This document shows, in pieces, positions 25,987-34,392 of a stretch of DNA of 64,000 nucleotides (positions are counted from its first letter, which is position 1; the number at the start of each line of letters is the position of its first letter). Source of the stretch: Streptomyces albogriseolus (GTDB lineage: Bacteria > Actinomycetota > Actinomycetes > Streptomycetales > Streptomycetaceae); the NCBI GenBank assembly GCA_014650475.1, contig BMVA01000026.1, forward strand, positions 1 to 64,000. Direction: 5' to 3'. Both the position numbers and the translations under genes were made by a program. Below the pieces are notes generated by a model, which saw nothing but the letters and a program-made list of their open reading frames with translations, was not told where the DNA came from and did no database searches.

Positions 25987-26712
25987 ATGACGACGATCAC
26001 CACGCGCACGGTCGAGTACCTGGCCGACGGTCTGACGATGATCGGGCACCTCGCCCTCCCGGCCGGTGCCGATCGCCGGCCCGCGGTGCTGCTCGGGCCG
26101 GAGGGCACGGGGCTCAGTGACGTCGAGCGCCGCCGGGCCGACGCGCTCGCCGAGCTGGGATACGTGGCGCTCGCCTTCGACCTTCACGGCGGGCGCTATC
26201 TGGACGACCCCGAGGAGATGCTGGCCCGCTGCCTGCCGCTGCTCGCCGATCCCGACCGGATGCGGGACATCGGCCACGCGGCGCTCGACACGTTGCGCGC
26301 CGAACCACGGACCGACCCCGACCGGATCGCCGCCGTCGGCTACGGCACCGGCGGCGCGATCGCGCTGGAACTCGGCCGCGCCGGCGTCGACCTGCGCGCG
26401 ATCGGGACGGTCAACGGACTGATCACAGGCCGGCCGGGCGAGGCAGCGCGCATTCGCTGCCCTGTGTGGGCCGGGGTCGGATCGGAGGACCCGATCATGC
26501 CGCCCGCGCAACGGGAGGCGTTCACCGCCGAGATGCAGGCCGCGGGCGTCGACTGGCGCCTCGTGGTCTACGGCGGCGCCCTGCACGCCTTCCACCACCC
26601 GCCGGTCGACCACACCACGCTCCCCGGCGTCGGCCACCACCCACGGCACGCGCAGCGCGCCTGGCACGACGTCGTCGGCCTCCTCAGCGAATGTCTGACC
26701 TCAGCGGAGTGA
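25987..26712 (+). CDS. Dienelactone-hydrolase-family protein with Gly at the nucleophile position
   Basis: This 241-aa alpha/beta-hydrolase of the DLH family has the usual strand/turn blocks (VALAFDLHGGRY, CPVWAGVGSEDPI) and the late His in GGALHAFHHPP. The nucleophile elbow reads AVGYGTGG, with Gly120 where DLH has Cys and other hydrolases Ser. Acid Asp (SEDP) and His remain. It may therefore not act as a normal hydrolase; I believe related Streptomyces proteins show the same change, so it may define a subgroup. It converges on the LanB-like gene with a 12-nt overlap of the two stops. Confidence 0.8.
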   Translation: MTTITTRTVEYLADGLTMIGHLALPAGADRRPAVLLGPEGTGLSDVERRRADALAELGYVALAFDLHGGRYLDDPEEMLARCLPLLADPDRMRDIGHAALDTLRAEPRTDPDRIAAVGYGTGGAIALELGRAGVDLRAIGTVNGLITGRPGEAARIRCPVWAGVGSEDPIMPPAQREAFTAEMQAAGVDWRLVVYGGALHAFHHPPVDHTTLPGVGHHPRHAQRAWHDVVGLLSECLTSAE

Positions 26713-29049
26713 CGCCGTCGCCCACCACGCTTCCGAACCGCGAGCCAGGGCCGCCCCCTCCGCCTCACTCCCCTGCGTGTCGAACGCGACGAACCTCAGC
26801 TCCGAGGTGTAGCGGTGGCCCTCGTCGTCCGTGAGCCAGGTCTGTTCCGGGGTCGGGAGCATTTCCGTGAACGTCGCCGTGGCCGACGGGTCCTTGCGGG
26901 CGAGTCGGCGCAGGGCCTTGGCCAGGATGGTGACGTAGACCGGGCTGTCGAAGTCGACGTAGAACGGACGGGACTCCGTCGGGGAGACGACGAACACGAA
27001 GCGGGGCAGGCCGAGGCGGGTGCGCCAGTGGCGGGCCCGCACGAAGCGCCGGGCCTCGTCCTTGTCGTCGGCGAACGTGGCCTCCGCGGCGGGCAGTTGC
27101 CAGGCCTCGCGGGCGATGACCAGGCGATCGACCGTGACCCGGGGTGTGTGGGCGGCCGGCCGCAGCGGCTGGAAGAGGTCCATCGACAGCGTGGTCAGGA
27201 CGTGGGAGAAGACGTCGATCGCGGGGAAGACCGCGCCGTCGGGCAGCCGGACCACGAGGGCGCCGTTCCGTTCCTCGACCAGGGCGTCGGCGCTGCGGAC
27301 GGCGCGGGGGCGGGCCGGGTCGGCCGTGAAGTCGGTGAGGGCGACCTGGTAGTCCTCCGGTCGTACCAGCGTGTGCCGGACGCGGGCGGAGAGCCGGGCC
27401 CGGTGCTCCTTGGGAATGAGCGGCATCAGTCGGGGGCCGGGGTGGTCCTGGTCGGTCAGGGCGAACAGCTCGTCGACGTCGGGGTGTTGATGGGTGAAGA
27501 GCGAGGCGCCCAAGGTGTTGGCGGCCAGGTGGAGTTCGCCGAGGACCAGGGTGAGGTCACCGCGCGCGGCGGCCTCGGGGCCGTCGGCGGCCATCATGAT
27601 GTCCGGGCTGAGATAGCGGGCCGCCGTCCAGCCCCCGCCGCCCTCGAACTCCCGCCGCACGGACTCCTCGATGTCGACGGCCCGCCGAGTGACCCTGCGC
27701 GCGTCGTCCGGGACCGCGAGGATCCGCTGCCAGCGCTCGGCGAACTCCCGCTGCACCTCGCTCGCCGCCGTACGGGCGGTGCCGTGCAGCACGGGCAGGC
27801 ACGCGAACCAGAAGGAGGCCAGGTCGACCGGGTCGCCGCCGGCGGCGAGGCGGTGGTGCACCGTGCGGATCTCGGTCTCCACGACGGCGGCAAGCCGGGC
27901 GGTGAGCCAGCCCGCGCTGTCCATCAGGAGGCGCAGCGGGGACAGTGCCTCCACGACGGCCGGGCCGAGGCGCGCCGTGGCCGAGCGCCGGGTGTCGCTG
28001 TAGACGAGGGCGCGGCAGGGGGCGGTGGAGGCCGACTTCTCGCGGGTCGCGGCCGTGTCGGTGAGTGCGGTGAAGTCGCGTTCGAGGTCCTGGAGTGCGG
28101 TGAGGAGGGTGGTCTCGTCGGTGGCCGCCGCCACCTTCGCCCTGCCCCGCTCCAGGAGGTCGAGGGCGTCCAGGCCGCGTCGCCTGAGGTCCGGGTCGCC
28201 GACGGTCGACAGCCAGCCGCGCAGGGCGCGTTCGGGGTGGGTGCCGGCCGGGACCTCCAGTCGCCAGGTCACCCAGCGGCGGGCGACCAGGTCGTGCAGC
28301 GTCCGGGCCACGTCGGTGCCGGGGAGGTCGGCGGCGATGTCGCGGGCCGGACGCACCCCGTCGCAGCGGGCGAGGACCGCTGCCTCGGCGTCGGACACCG
28401 TGGTCGGACGGCGGCCGGGCACGCGTGCCTCGTTCCCGTTCAGCACGACGAACGGGACCGGTCTCGGGGCGATCCACTCGCGCAGCGCCGGGTCCGCGTC
28501 CAGCATCCTGGCCACCGCGTCGATGCCCCAGCTCGCCCAGTAGACGGTGGAGTCGGCGATCAGCCCGGTACCCGGGTCGACGTGTGCGCCGGATGCCGCG
28601 GGGTCCCAGCGGCCCCAGCCGACGGGGCCGAAGAAGCCGATGGTGTCGTTCTTCACGCAGAACCGCTGCCAGTAGTGCGCGACGAGCTCCTCGCGCTGGC
28701 GGGGCATGCTGCTGCGCTTGTCGGTGTCGGGGTCCCAGCGCAGGAACGGGGCGATGCCGGAGTCGAGCAGCGGGCGGTTCTGCCAGGCCAGGGCCTCGCG
28801 GAACGCCGGGGTGCGGGCGATGTCCTGGAGGACGTGCGCGGTCTCCACTGCGGCGGTGCCCAGTTCGGCGGCGAAGGCGTCCCAGTCGGGGCCGGACAAC
28901 GGCGTGTCCGGGACGAACGTGTCGGCGGCCTCTGCGAGTCCGGGCGGGGCGAGGCGGAGCACGCCGTCGGCCGGGAACCCGGGCCCGCGCAGCGCGAACT
29001 GGTTCCACAGCCGCCATCTGCCGAGGAACGGCACGAGGTCTTCGGACAT
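26701..29049 (-). CDS. LanB-like protein 1 (lantibiotic dehydratase N-terminal/glutamylation domain only)
   Basis: This 782-aa protein starts at an ATG 6 nt after AAAGGAG. It matches the Lant_dehydr_N family along its whole length: an N-terminal WRLWNQFALRGPGFPADGVLR block, a central helical part, and the end block RFVRARHWRTRLGLPRFVF followed by SRPFYVDFDSPVYV. The separate elimination domain (SpaB_C, about 300 aa) of full LanB enzymes is absent, as in split thiopeptide dehydratases. Where canonical LanB has an R-x3-R-P-T-P-F-G-type tRNA-binding motif, this protein has RFCVKNDTIGFFGPVGW. It is close to LanB-like protein 2 and is the last gene of an operon with a carrier protein, a PLP enzyme and an adenylation enzyme. 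Its substrate is unknown. Confidence 0.82.
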   Translation of the reverse strand: MSEDLVPFLGRWRLWNQFALRGPGFPADGVLRLAPPGLAEAADTFVPDTPLSGPDWDAFAAELGTAAVETAHVLQDIARTPAFREALAWQNRPLLDSGIAPFLRWDPDTDKRSSMPRQREELVAHYWQRFCVKNDTIGFFGPVGWGRWDPAASGAHVDPGTGLIADSTVYWASWGIDAVARMLDADPALREWIAPRPVPFVVLNGNEARVPGRRPTTVSDAEAAVLARCDGVRPARDIAADLPGTDVARTLHDLVARRWVTWRLEVPAGTHPERALRGWLSTVGDPDLRRRGLDALDLLERGRAKVAAATDETTLLTALQDLERDFTALTDTAATREKSASTAPCRALVYSDTRRSATARLGPAVVEALSPLRLLMDSAGWLTARLAAVVETEIRTVHHRLAAGGDPVDLASFWFACLPVLHGTARTAASEVQREFAERWQRILAVPDDARRVTRRAVDIEESVRREFEGGGGWTAARYLSPDIMMAADGPEAAARGDLTLVLGELHLAANTLGASLFTHQHPDVDELFALTDQDHPGPRLMPLIPKEHRARLSARVRHTLVRPEDYQVALTDFTADPARPRAVRSADALVEERNGALVVRLPDGAVFPAIDVFSHVLTTLSMDLFQPLRPAAHTPRVTVDRLVIAREAWQLPAAEATFADDKDEARRFVRARHWRTRLGLPRFVFVVSPTESRPFYVDFDSPVYVTILAKALRRLARKDPSATATFTEMLPTPEQTWLTDDEGHRYTSELRFVAFDTQGSEAEGAALARGSEAWWATASLR
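28602..28760. repeat. Near-identical 159-bp segment shared by the two LanB-like genes, copy 1
   Basis: This segment matches 33894-34052 at a constant offset of 5292 bp with only a few differences. It encodes the same residues, through the NDTIGFFGPVGWGRW and DTDKRSSMPRQREELVAHYW blocks. The surrounding gene parts differ much more. Gene conversion or strong selection on this part is likely. Confidence 0.75.
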
Positions 29050-29199
29050 GACGGCACTCCTTTGACGCGTGTACGGGACGAGGGAGGTGTGGTCGTGGAG
29101 GGGCGTGTGCGGTGGGTCCTGAGGTGTCGGTCGGTGTCTGTGGCCGACAGGGTCGGCGGGCGGCCCAGGCGCCGCGGGGCCGCCGCGCCGGCCCTCCCC

Positions 29200-29457
29200 T
29201 CAGTCGCGGCCGAAGTCCGCGTCGACGACCTCGGCGAGGTCGCGCGGGGTCGGGTAGGCGAAGACCAGGGAGACCGGGATGTCGTCGCAGCCCAGCGTCT
29301 CCTGGAGGCGGCCGATGACCTGAAAGGCCGCCAGGGAGTCGCCGCCGGCCTCGTAGAAGTCGGTGTCCGCGGTGAGGCCGGGACAGCCGAGGACGTCGCG
29401 GAAGATGTCGACGAGCAGGTCGAGGGTGCTGACGGCGGTGGCGGTGTTCTCGGTCAT
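29200..29457 (-). CDS. Stand-alone peptidyl carrier protein
   Basis: This 85-aa acidic carrier protein has the phosphopantetheine site Ser41 in FYEAGGDSLAAFQ. The four-helix pattern continues with the PVSLVFAYPTPRDLAEVV segment. Its ATG overlaps the PLP-gene stop (ATGA), so it is translated together with the PLP and adenylation genes. It is the natural acceptor of the free adenylation enzyme at 30497 and would be primed by the Sfp-type transferase at 34851. The loaded residue may be passed to the starter condensation domain of the NRPS, or be worked on by the LanB-like proteins (inference). Confidence 0.93.
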   Translation of the reverse strand: MTENTATAVSTLDLLVDIFRDVLGCPGLTADTDFYEAGGDSLAAFQVIGRLQETLGCDDIPVSLVFAYPTPRDLAEVVDADFGRD

Positions 29458-30500
29458 GGCGTGTCCTTCCGGAGGATGGTGGTTGCGGTGAGGGTGTGGA
29501 GTCGGGCGGTGGTGTTGCCGCCGGAGACGACGGCCACCGCGGCTTCGCGGCGCCGGGCGGCCCGCAGGGCTCCGGCGAGGGCGACGGCGCCGCTGGGTTC
29601 GGCGTCGACGCCGTGGCGGTGCAGCAGAGCCGCCGCGGCGAGGATCTCGGCCTCGCCGACGGCGACGAGGTCGTCGACCCGGTCGCGGATGATCGGGTAG
29701 GTGAAGTGGCCGGGCCGCTGCCCGCGCAGGCCGTCGGCGACGGTCCGGGTCGGCGGCAGCTGGACCGGGCGTCCGGCGGCCAGGGAGCGGGCGTAGCGCG
29801 GGGTGAGCGCGGGTTCGACGCCGACGACGCGGACGGGGTGTCCGGCGGCGGCGAGGCAGACGCCGGCCAGGAGGCCGCCGCCGCCGACGGGGACGTAGAC
29901 CGTGTCGGTGTCGGGGGCGTCGGTGAGGACTTCGGCGCCGACCGTGCCCTGGCCGGCGATCACCAGGGGGTGGTCGGAGGAGGGGACGAGTGCGGCGCCG
30001 GTCGTCTCGGCGATCGTCCGGGCACGTTCCTCGCGTTCGGCCACTCCCCCGCCGGCCTGGACGACCCGTGCGCCCAGGGCGCGGATGGCGGCGGCCTTGG
30101 CGGGGGCCGCGCCGGCGGCCAGGACGACGGTCAGTTCCAGGCCGAGGGTGCGGGCGATGCGGGCGAGGGCGATGCCGTGGTTGCCGGAGGAACCGGTGAC
30201 GACGCGGTCGGCGGCGAGGGCGAGGACGGCGTTGGCGGCGCCACGTGCTTTGAAGGAGCCGCCGGTCTGGAGGTGTTCGGCCTTCAGGAGCAGGCCTGGA
30301 CCGCAGACGGTGGTCGTCGGGCCGGGCAGCAGGGGGGTGCGCACGGTGTACGGGGCGATGCGGGCGGCGGCGACGGCGAGGTCGGCGGGCCCGTGGACGC
30401 CGAGCGCGGAGTGCGGGACGGCGGCCGGCGTGGCCGCACGGACCGTGGTCGGCGGGCGGACCGTGGCGGCCGGGCGGCCCGTCGTGGTCGGTGTGCTCAT
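29454..30500 (-). CDS. Fold-type II PLP enzyme (threonine dehydratase/serine racemase family)
   Basis: This 348-aa protein starts at ATG 30500 after AGGGAGC, overlapping the adenylation gene stop. The PLP lysine is in GGSFKARGAANAV (Lys84). Other signatures are SSGNHGIALA, the glycine loop VPVGGGGLLAG and the C-terminal SGGNT. No ACT regulatory domain is present, unlike biosynthetic IlvA. The family includes threonine/serine dehydratases and Ser/Thr/Asp racemases. Here it may supply 2-oxobutyrate or a D-amino acid, or act on the carrier-bound residue. Sequence alone does not separate these. Confidence 0.85.
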   Translation of the reverse strand: MSTPTTTGRPAATVRPPTTVRAATPAAVPHSALGVHGPADLAVAAARIAPYTVRTPLLPGPTTTVCGPGLLLKAEHLQTGGSFKARGAANAVLALAADRVVTGSSGNHGIALARIARTLGLELTVVLAAGAAPAKAAAIRALGARVVQAGGGVAEREERARTIAETTGAALVPSSDHPLVIAGQGTVGAEVLTDAPDTDTVYVPVGGGGLLAGVCLAAAGHPVRVVGVEPALTPRYARSLAAGRPVQLPPTRTVADGLRGQRPGHFTYPIIRDRVDDLVAVGEAEILAAAALLHRHGVDAEPSGAVALAGALRAARRREAAVAVVSGGNTTARLHTLTATTILRKDTP

Positions 30501-32029
30501 GCGGTGCTCCCTGCGACCAGGCGTCCGCGGTCCGCCTTGCCCCCACGGGTGGTGGGCAGGGCCGTGTGGCGCAGGAAGCGGCGCGGCATCAGGTGCGGGG
30601 GCAGGGTGCGGGCCAGGTGGCGGCGCAGGGCGGCGTCCGGCGTGGTGTGGTCGCCGGTGACGTGGGCGGCCAGGTACACGCGGCCCCGGTCGTCGGTGTG
30701 CGGGGTGACGACGGCTCCGCTCACGGCGGGGTGGGTGAGCAGCGCGCCCTCCACCTCGGCGGGGTCCACGCGGTAGCCGCGGATCTTGATCTGGCGGTCG
30801 CCGCGGCCTTCGTAGCGCAGCCCCTGCGGGGTCCACCGGCCCAGGTCGCCGGTGCGGTACATGCGGGAGCCGGGCGGACCGTAGGGGTCGGGGAGGAACG
30901 CGGCCGCCGTGCGGGCCGGGAGCCCTCCGTACCCGCGGGCGAGGCCCGTGCCGCCGATGTAGACCTCGCCCACGGTTCCGTCGGGGACGGGGGTCAGGTC
31001 GGGGCCGAGGACGCGGACGGTGGCGCCGGTCCGGGGCAGGCCGACCACGTCGTGGGCCGGGTCGGGGTCCGCCGGGACGTCGTGGCGGGTGGTCGTCATG
31101 GTGCACTCGGTCGGCCCGTACTGGTTGACCAGCCGGCCCGGGACGAGGGACCGGCCGCCCGCGGTGAGGAAGGGCCGCAGGGACTCGCCGCTGGACGCGA
31201 CGAGGGTGACGCCGGCCAGCGGGTCGGGCAGGTCGCGCTGTCCGGCGAGGTGGGTGAGGAAGGAAGGGGTGACGCTGAGCAGGGCGGTGACGCCGTGCTC
31301 GCGCACCGTGCGGGCGAAATCGGCGGGGCGCAGCAGCCGCGCGCGCTCCACGAGGACGAGGCGTGCCCCGGCCAGCAGGGGTGCGAAGGTGTCGCGGAGC
31401 GAGGCGTCGTAGCCGAGCGGGGCGGTTTGCAGGACGACGGTGTCCTGGCCGAGCCCGAAGGCGCGGACGGTGTCGCGGAGGTAGGTGTCGAGGGCCTGGT
31501 GCTCGACGAACACGGGACTCGGCTCGCCGGTGCTGCCGGAGGTGTGGCTGACGTAGGCGAGGGCGTGCGGGTCGACGGCCGCCGGGGAGGCGGAGGTGTC
31601 GGCGGCCGTCGGGTGCCACGCGTCGGCGGCCGTCGCGTCCGGGGCATCGGGGCCCGGGCCGTCCAGCTCGATCACGAGCGTGCCCAGGTCGAGGGCGGCT
31701 GCGTGGGCCGTCGTGGTCAGCAGGAGGCGGGCGCCGGCGCTGCGGACGAAGGAGGCCAGCCGGTCCCGGGGCTGGGTGACGTCCAGCGTGAGGAAGGCGG
31801 CGCCGCAGCGCAGGACGGCCGTCATGGCCGCGACGGCGTCCGGGCCGTGTTCCACGGCGACGGCGCAGACGGTCTCCGGGCGTACCCCGTGGGCGCGCAG
31901 CAGCCGGGTCACCTCCCGCGTCCGCCGGTCGAGCTGCCCGTAGGTGACGGGCCCGTCCGGGGTGTCCAGGGCGATCCGGTCCGGGTGTCGTGCGGCGTGT
32001 TCGGCGAGGTCGTCGGCGAGGGTGCGCAT
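30497..32029 (-). CDS. Stand-alone amino-acid adenylation enzyme with atypical motifs
   Basis: This 510-aa free A domain has A3 HTSGSTGEPSPVFVEH, in which the usual Lys-Pro-Lys-Gly is changed, A5 QYGPTECT, A7 YRTGDLGRW, A8 GRGDRQIKIRGYRV and a final GGKADR Lys. Reading the binding-pocket positions by eye gives about D-A-R-S-A-S-Q-M-T-K. The Asp235 equivalent suggests an amino acid. Arg at the 239 position is unusual and could pair with an acidic side chain. No carrier domain is attached; the partner is the free carrier protein two genes on. It overlaps both neighbours by ATGA-type couplings. An MbtH protein is encoded nearby. Confidence 0.87.
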   Translation of the reverse strand: MRTLADDLAEHAARHPDRIALDTPDGPVTYGQLDRRTREVTRLLRAHGVRPETVCAVAVEHGPDAVAAMTAVLRCGAAFLTLDVTQPRDRLASFVRSAGARLLLTTTAHAAALDLGTLVIELDGPGPDAPDATAADAWHPTAADTSASPAAVDPHALAYVSHTSGSTGEPSPVFVEHQALDTYLRDTVRAFGLGQDTVVLQTAPLGYDASLRDTFAPLLAGARLVLVERARLLRPADFARTVREHGVTALLSVTPSFLTHLAGQRDLPDPLAGVTLVASSGESLRPFLTAGGRSLVPGRLVNQYGPTECTMTTTRHDVPADPDPAHDVVGLPRTGATVRVLGPDLTPVPDGTVGEVYIGGTGLARGYGGLPARTAAAFLPDPYGPPGSRMYRTGDLGRWTPQGLRYEGRGDRQIKIRGYRVDPAEVEGALLTHPAVSGAVVTPHTDDRGRVYLAAHVTGDHTTPDAALRRHLARTLPPHLMPRRFLRHTALPTTRGGKADRGRLVAGSTA

Positions 32030-34350
32030 CACCGGTCCCCCTCGGCGGTGACGGTCTGGTCGACGGCGACGAAGCGGAGTTCGGAGGTGTAGCGCCGGCC
32101 GTCGGTGTCGGTGAGCCAGGCCTGTTCGGGGGTGGGGAGCATCTCGCTGACCTTCAGCCGGGCGTCCGGGTCGGTACGGGCGAGGCGGCGGGCGGCCTTG
32201 GCGAGGATGGTGGTGTAGACGGGGCTGTCGAAGTCGACGTAGAACGGGCGGGGTTCGGTCGGGGAGACGACGAAGACGAAGCGGGGCAGGTCGTGGCGGC
32301 GCTGCCAGTGGCGGGCGCGGACGAAGCGCGCGGCCTCGGACTTCTCGTCGGCGAAGTCGAGCTCCGCGACGGGCAGTTGCCAGGTCTCGCGGGCCAGGAT
32401 CATGCGGTCGACGCTGATGCGGGGGGTGTGGTCGCCCTCGGGGCGCAGGGTGAAGCGGTCCATCACGCGCTGGGTGAGGGTGTTGGCGTAGGCGTCGAGG
32501 AGGTCGTAGCGGGTGCCGTCGGGGAGCCGGACGGTCAGCCTGCCGTCGACGTCCTCCACCGGGACGTCGGCGCCGAGCGCGGTGCGGGGGCGGTGCGGGT
32601 CTCCGGTCTGGTCGACCAGCGCCACGTAGTGGTCCTGGTCGCGGTCGAGGGAGGGGCGGCTGCGGGTGGACCACTTCAGCGGCAGTTCCTTGGCGAGCAT
32701 GGGCAGCAGCCGGGGGCCGGGGAAGTCGCGGCCGGTCTCGGCGATCAGCTCGTCGCGGTCGGGGTGCTGGTGGACGAAGAGGGAGGCGCCCATGGTGTTG
32801 AGGGCGCTGTGCATCTCGCCCAGGACCAGTTCCACGTCCCCGCGGGCCAGCGCCGCCTCGTCCTCGGCGACGACGAGGACGTCGGGGCTGAAGTAGCGGG
32901 CGAGCGACCAGCCGTCGCCGGGCTCGTCGAACTCCTCGCGGACGCGGGCGGCGAGTTCGGCGGTGGTCAGCCGGACACGGCGGGCGCCGGGCGGGATGTC
33001 CAGCAACCGGGCCCATTTGGCGCGCAGTTCGTCCTGGACGGCGTCGATGAGGGCGCCGGCCTCGGGGTGCGGGGAGGGCAGGGTGTGCAGCCACAGGGCG
33101 GCGAGGTCGACGGGGCCGTCGGCGGCGAGCCGGTCGTACACGGCGCGCAGCCGGGCACGGATGCCGTCGGCGAAGCGGTTGGTCATCCAGCGGGCGGCGG
33201 TCAGGCACAGCTGGAGGGGTTCCAGGTGGGCGAGCAGGCCGGGCCCGGCGGTGGCGGTGGCGGCGCGGCGGGTGTCGGAGTAGACGAGTCCGCGGCAGGG
33301 GGCGGTCCGGGCGCCCTTGGCGCGCTGGGCCTCGGCGTCGGTGAGGGCGGCGAAGTCGGCTTCCAGGGCGCCGATGGCGCAGGTCAGCGCCTCGGCGTCG
33401 TCGCCCGCGCCGGCGACGGCGTCGCGCCCGCGCTCCAGGACGGCGAGCTTGGCGAGGGCGCGGTCGCGGGCCTCCTCGTCGGGGACCCGTTCCACGATGG
33501 CGCGCAGGGCGCGGTCGGGGTGGGTGGCCGCGGGCACCTCCAGACGCCAGTGGACCCAGCGCCGGCGGACCAGCTCCCGGACGAGCGCCTCGGTCTCGTC
33601 CTCGGTGAGGTCGCGGGCGGCGGCGATCTCCGGCACCGGGCGGGTTCCGTCGCAGAGCTCCAGGACGGCCGCCTCGCGGTCCGTCATCTGCCGCGCGGGC
33701 CGTCCGGGCACGCGCACGGTAAGGCCGTCGGTGCGGACGAGGGAGACGCGGCGCGGCGGGATCCAGCGCATCAGTGCGGGGTCCTCGGCGAGCACCTTGG
33801 CCAGGGCGTCGATCGCCCAGCCGGAGAAGTACACGGCGCTCGCGGCGAGGAAGGTGTCTCCGGCGCGGGTGGCGACGGCGTCCGTCGCGGCAAGGTCCCA
33901 GCGGCCCCAGCCGACAGGGCCGAAGAAGCCGATGGTGTCGTTCTTCACGCAGAACCGCTGCCAGTAGTGGGCGACGAGTTCCTCGCGCTGGCGGGGCATG
34001 CTGCTGCGCTTGTCGGTGTCGGGGTTCCAGCGCAGGAACGGCGCGATGCCGGTGCGGAGCACGGCCGGGTTCTGCCAGGCCAGGGCCGCCTGGAAGCGGG
34101 GCCGGGCGGCGACCTCCTGGAGGTGGCGGGCGGTGTCCACGGCGGCGGCGGCCAGCTCCTGGGTGAAGCCGTCCCACTCGGGGCCGGTGAGCGGGGCGCC
34201 GGGGGTGAACTTGTCGGCCGCCTCGGCCAGTCCGGGAGGGGCGAGGCGCAGCACGCCGTCGGCCGGGAAGCCCGGACCGCGCAGCGCGAACTGTTCCCAC
34301 AGCCGCCAGCCTCCGCCCGGCAGCAGGACAGGTGCGTGCTCGTCCGACAT
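32029..34350 (-). CDS. LanB-like protein 2 (lantibiotic dehydratase N-terminal/glutamylation domain only)
   Basis: This 773-aa protein starts at an ATG 6 nt after AAGGAG. It is a paralogue of LanB-like protein 1, sharing WRLW.QFALRGPGFPADGVLR, IAPFLRW, RFCVKNDTIGFFGPVGW, the ARHWQRRHDLPRFVFVVSP block and the end SELRFVA. It too lacks the SpaB_C elimination domain and has the altered N-terminal basic motif. It is the first gene of the operon LanB2-A-PLP-T-LanB1; its stop overlaps the adenylation start. An in-frame extension to 34953 would run through MbtH and is not real. Two such proteins might form a heterodimer or act on two positions. Confidence 0.82.
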   Translation of the reverse strand: MSDEHAPVLLPGGGWRLWEQFALRGPGFPADGVLRLAPPGLAEAADKFTPGAPLTGPEWDGFTQELAAAAVDTARHLQEVAARPRFQAALAWQNPAVLRTGIAPFLRWNPDTDKRSSMPRQREELVAHYWQRFCVKNDTIGFFGPVGWGRWDLAATDAVATRAGDTFLAASAVYFSGWAIDALAKVLAEDPALMRWIPPRRVSLVRTDGLTVRVPGRPARQMTDREAAVLELCDGTRPVPEIAAARDLTEDETEALVRELVRRRWVHWRLEVPAATHPDRALRAIVERVPDEEARDRALAKLAVLERGRDAVAGAGDDAEALTCAIGALEADFAALTDAEAQRAKGARTAPCRGLVYSDTRRAATATAGPGLLAHLEPLQLCLTAARWMTNRFADGIRARLRAVYDRLAADGPVDLAALWLHTLPSPHPEAGALIDAVQDELRAKWARLLDIPPGARRVRLTTAELAARVREEFDEPGDGWSLARYFSPDVLVVAEDEAALARGDVELVLGEMHSALNTMGASLFVHQHPDRDELIAETGRDFPGPRLLPMLAKELPLKWSTRSRPSLDRDQDHYVALVDQTGDPHRPRTALGADVPVEDVDGRLTVRLPDGTRYDLLDAYANTLTQRVMDRFTLRPEGDHTPRISVDRMILARETWQLPVAELDFADEKSEAARFVRARHWQRRHDLPRFVFVVSPTEPRPFYVDFDSPVYTTILAKAARRLARTDPDARLKVSEMLPTPEQAWLTDTDGRRYTSELRFVAVDQTVTAEGDR
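33894..34052. repeat. Near-identical 159-bp segment shared by the two LanB-like genes, copy 2
   Basis: Second copy of the segment at 28602-28760, in the same orientation and same reading frame. Confidence 0.75.
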
Positions 34351-34392
34351 CGCGTGCTCCTTCCGGAAAGGGGGTGCGGGGAGGCGACCGGC

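Noticed and set aside
29050-29199. Possible small gene between the carrier protein and LanB-like gene 1
   Set aside because: No start codon with a ribosome site and no plausible peptide on the minus strand; only the ribosome site of LanB1 is seen.
26815-29700. Long plus-strand open frame opposite LanB-like gene 1
   Set aside because: Antisense shadow with low-complexity composition; the minus strand is the clear coding strand.
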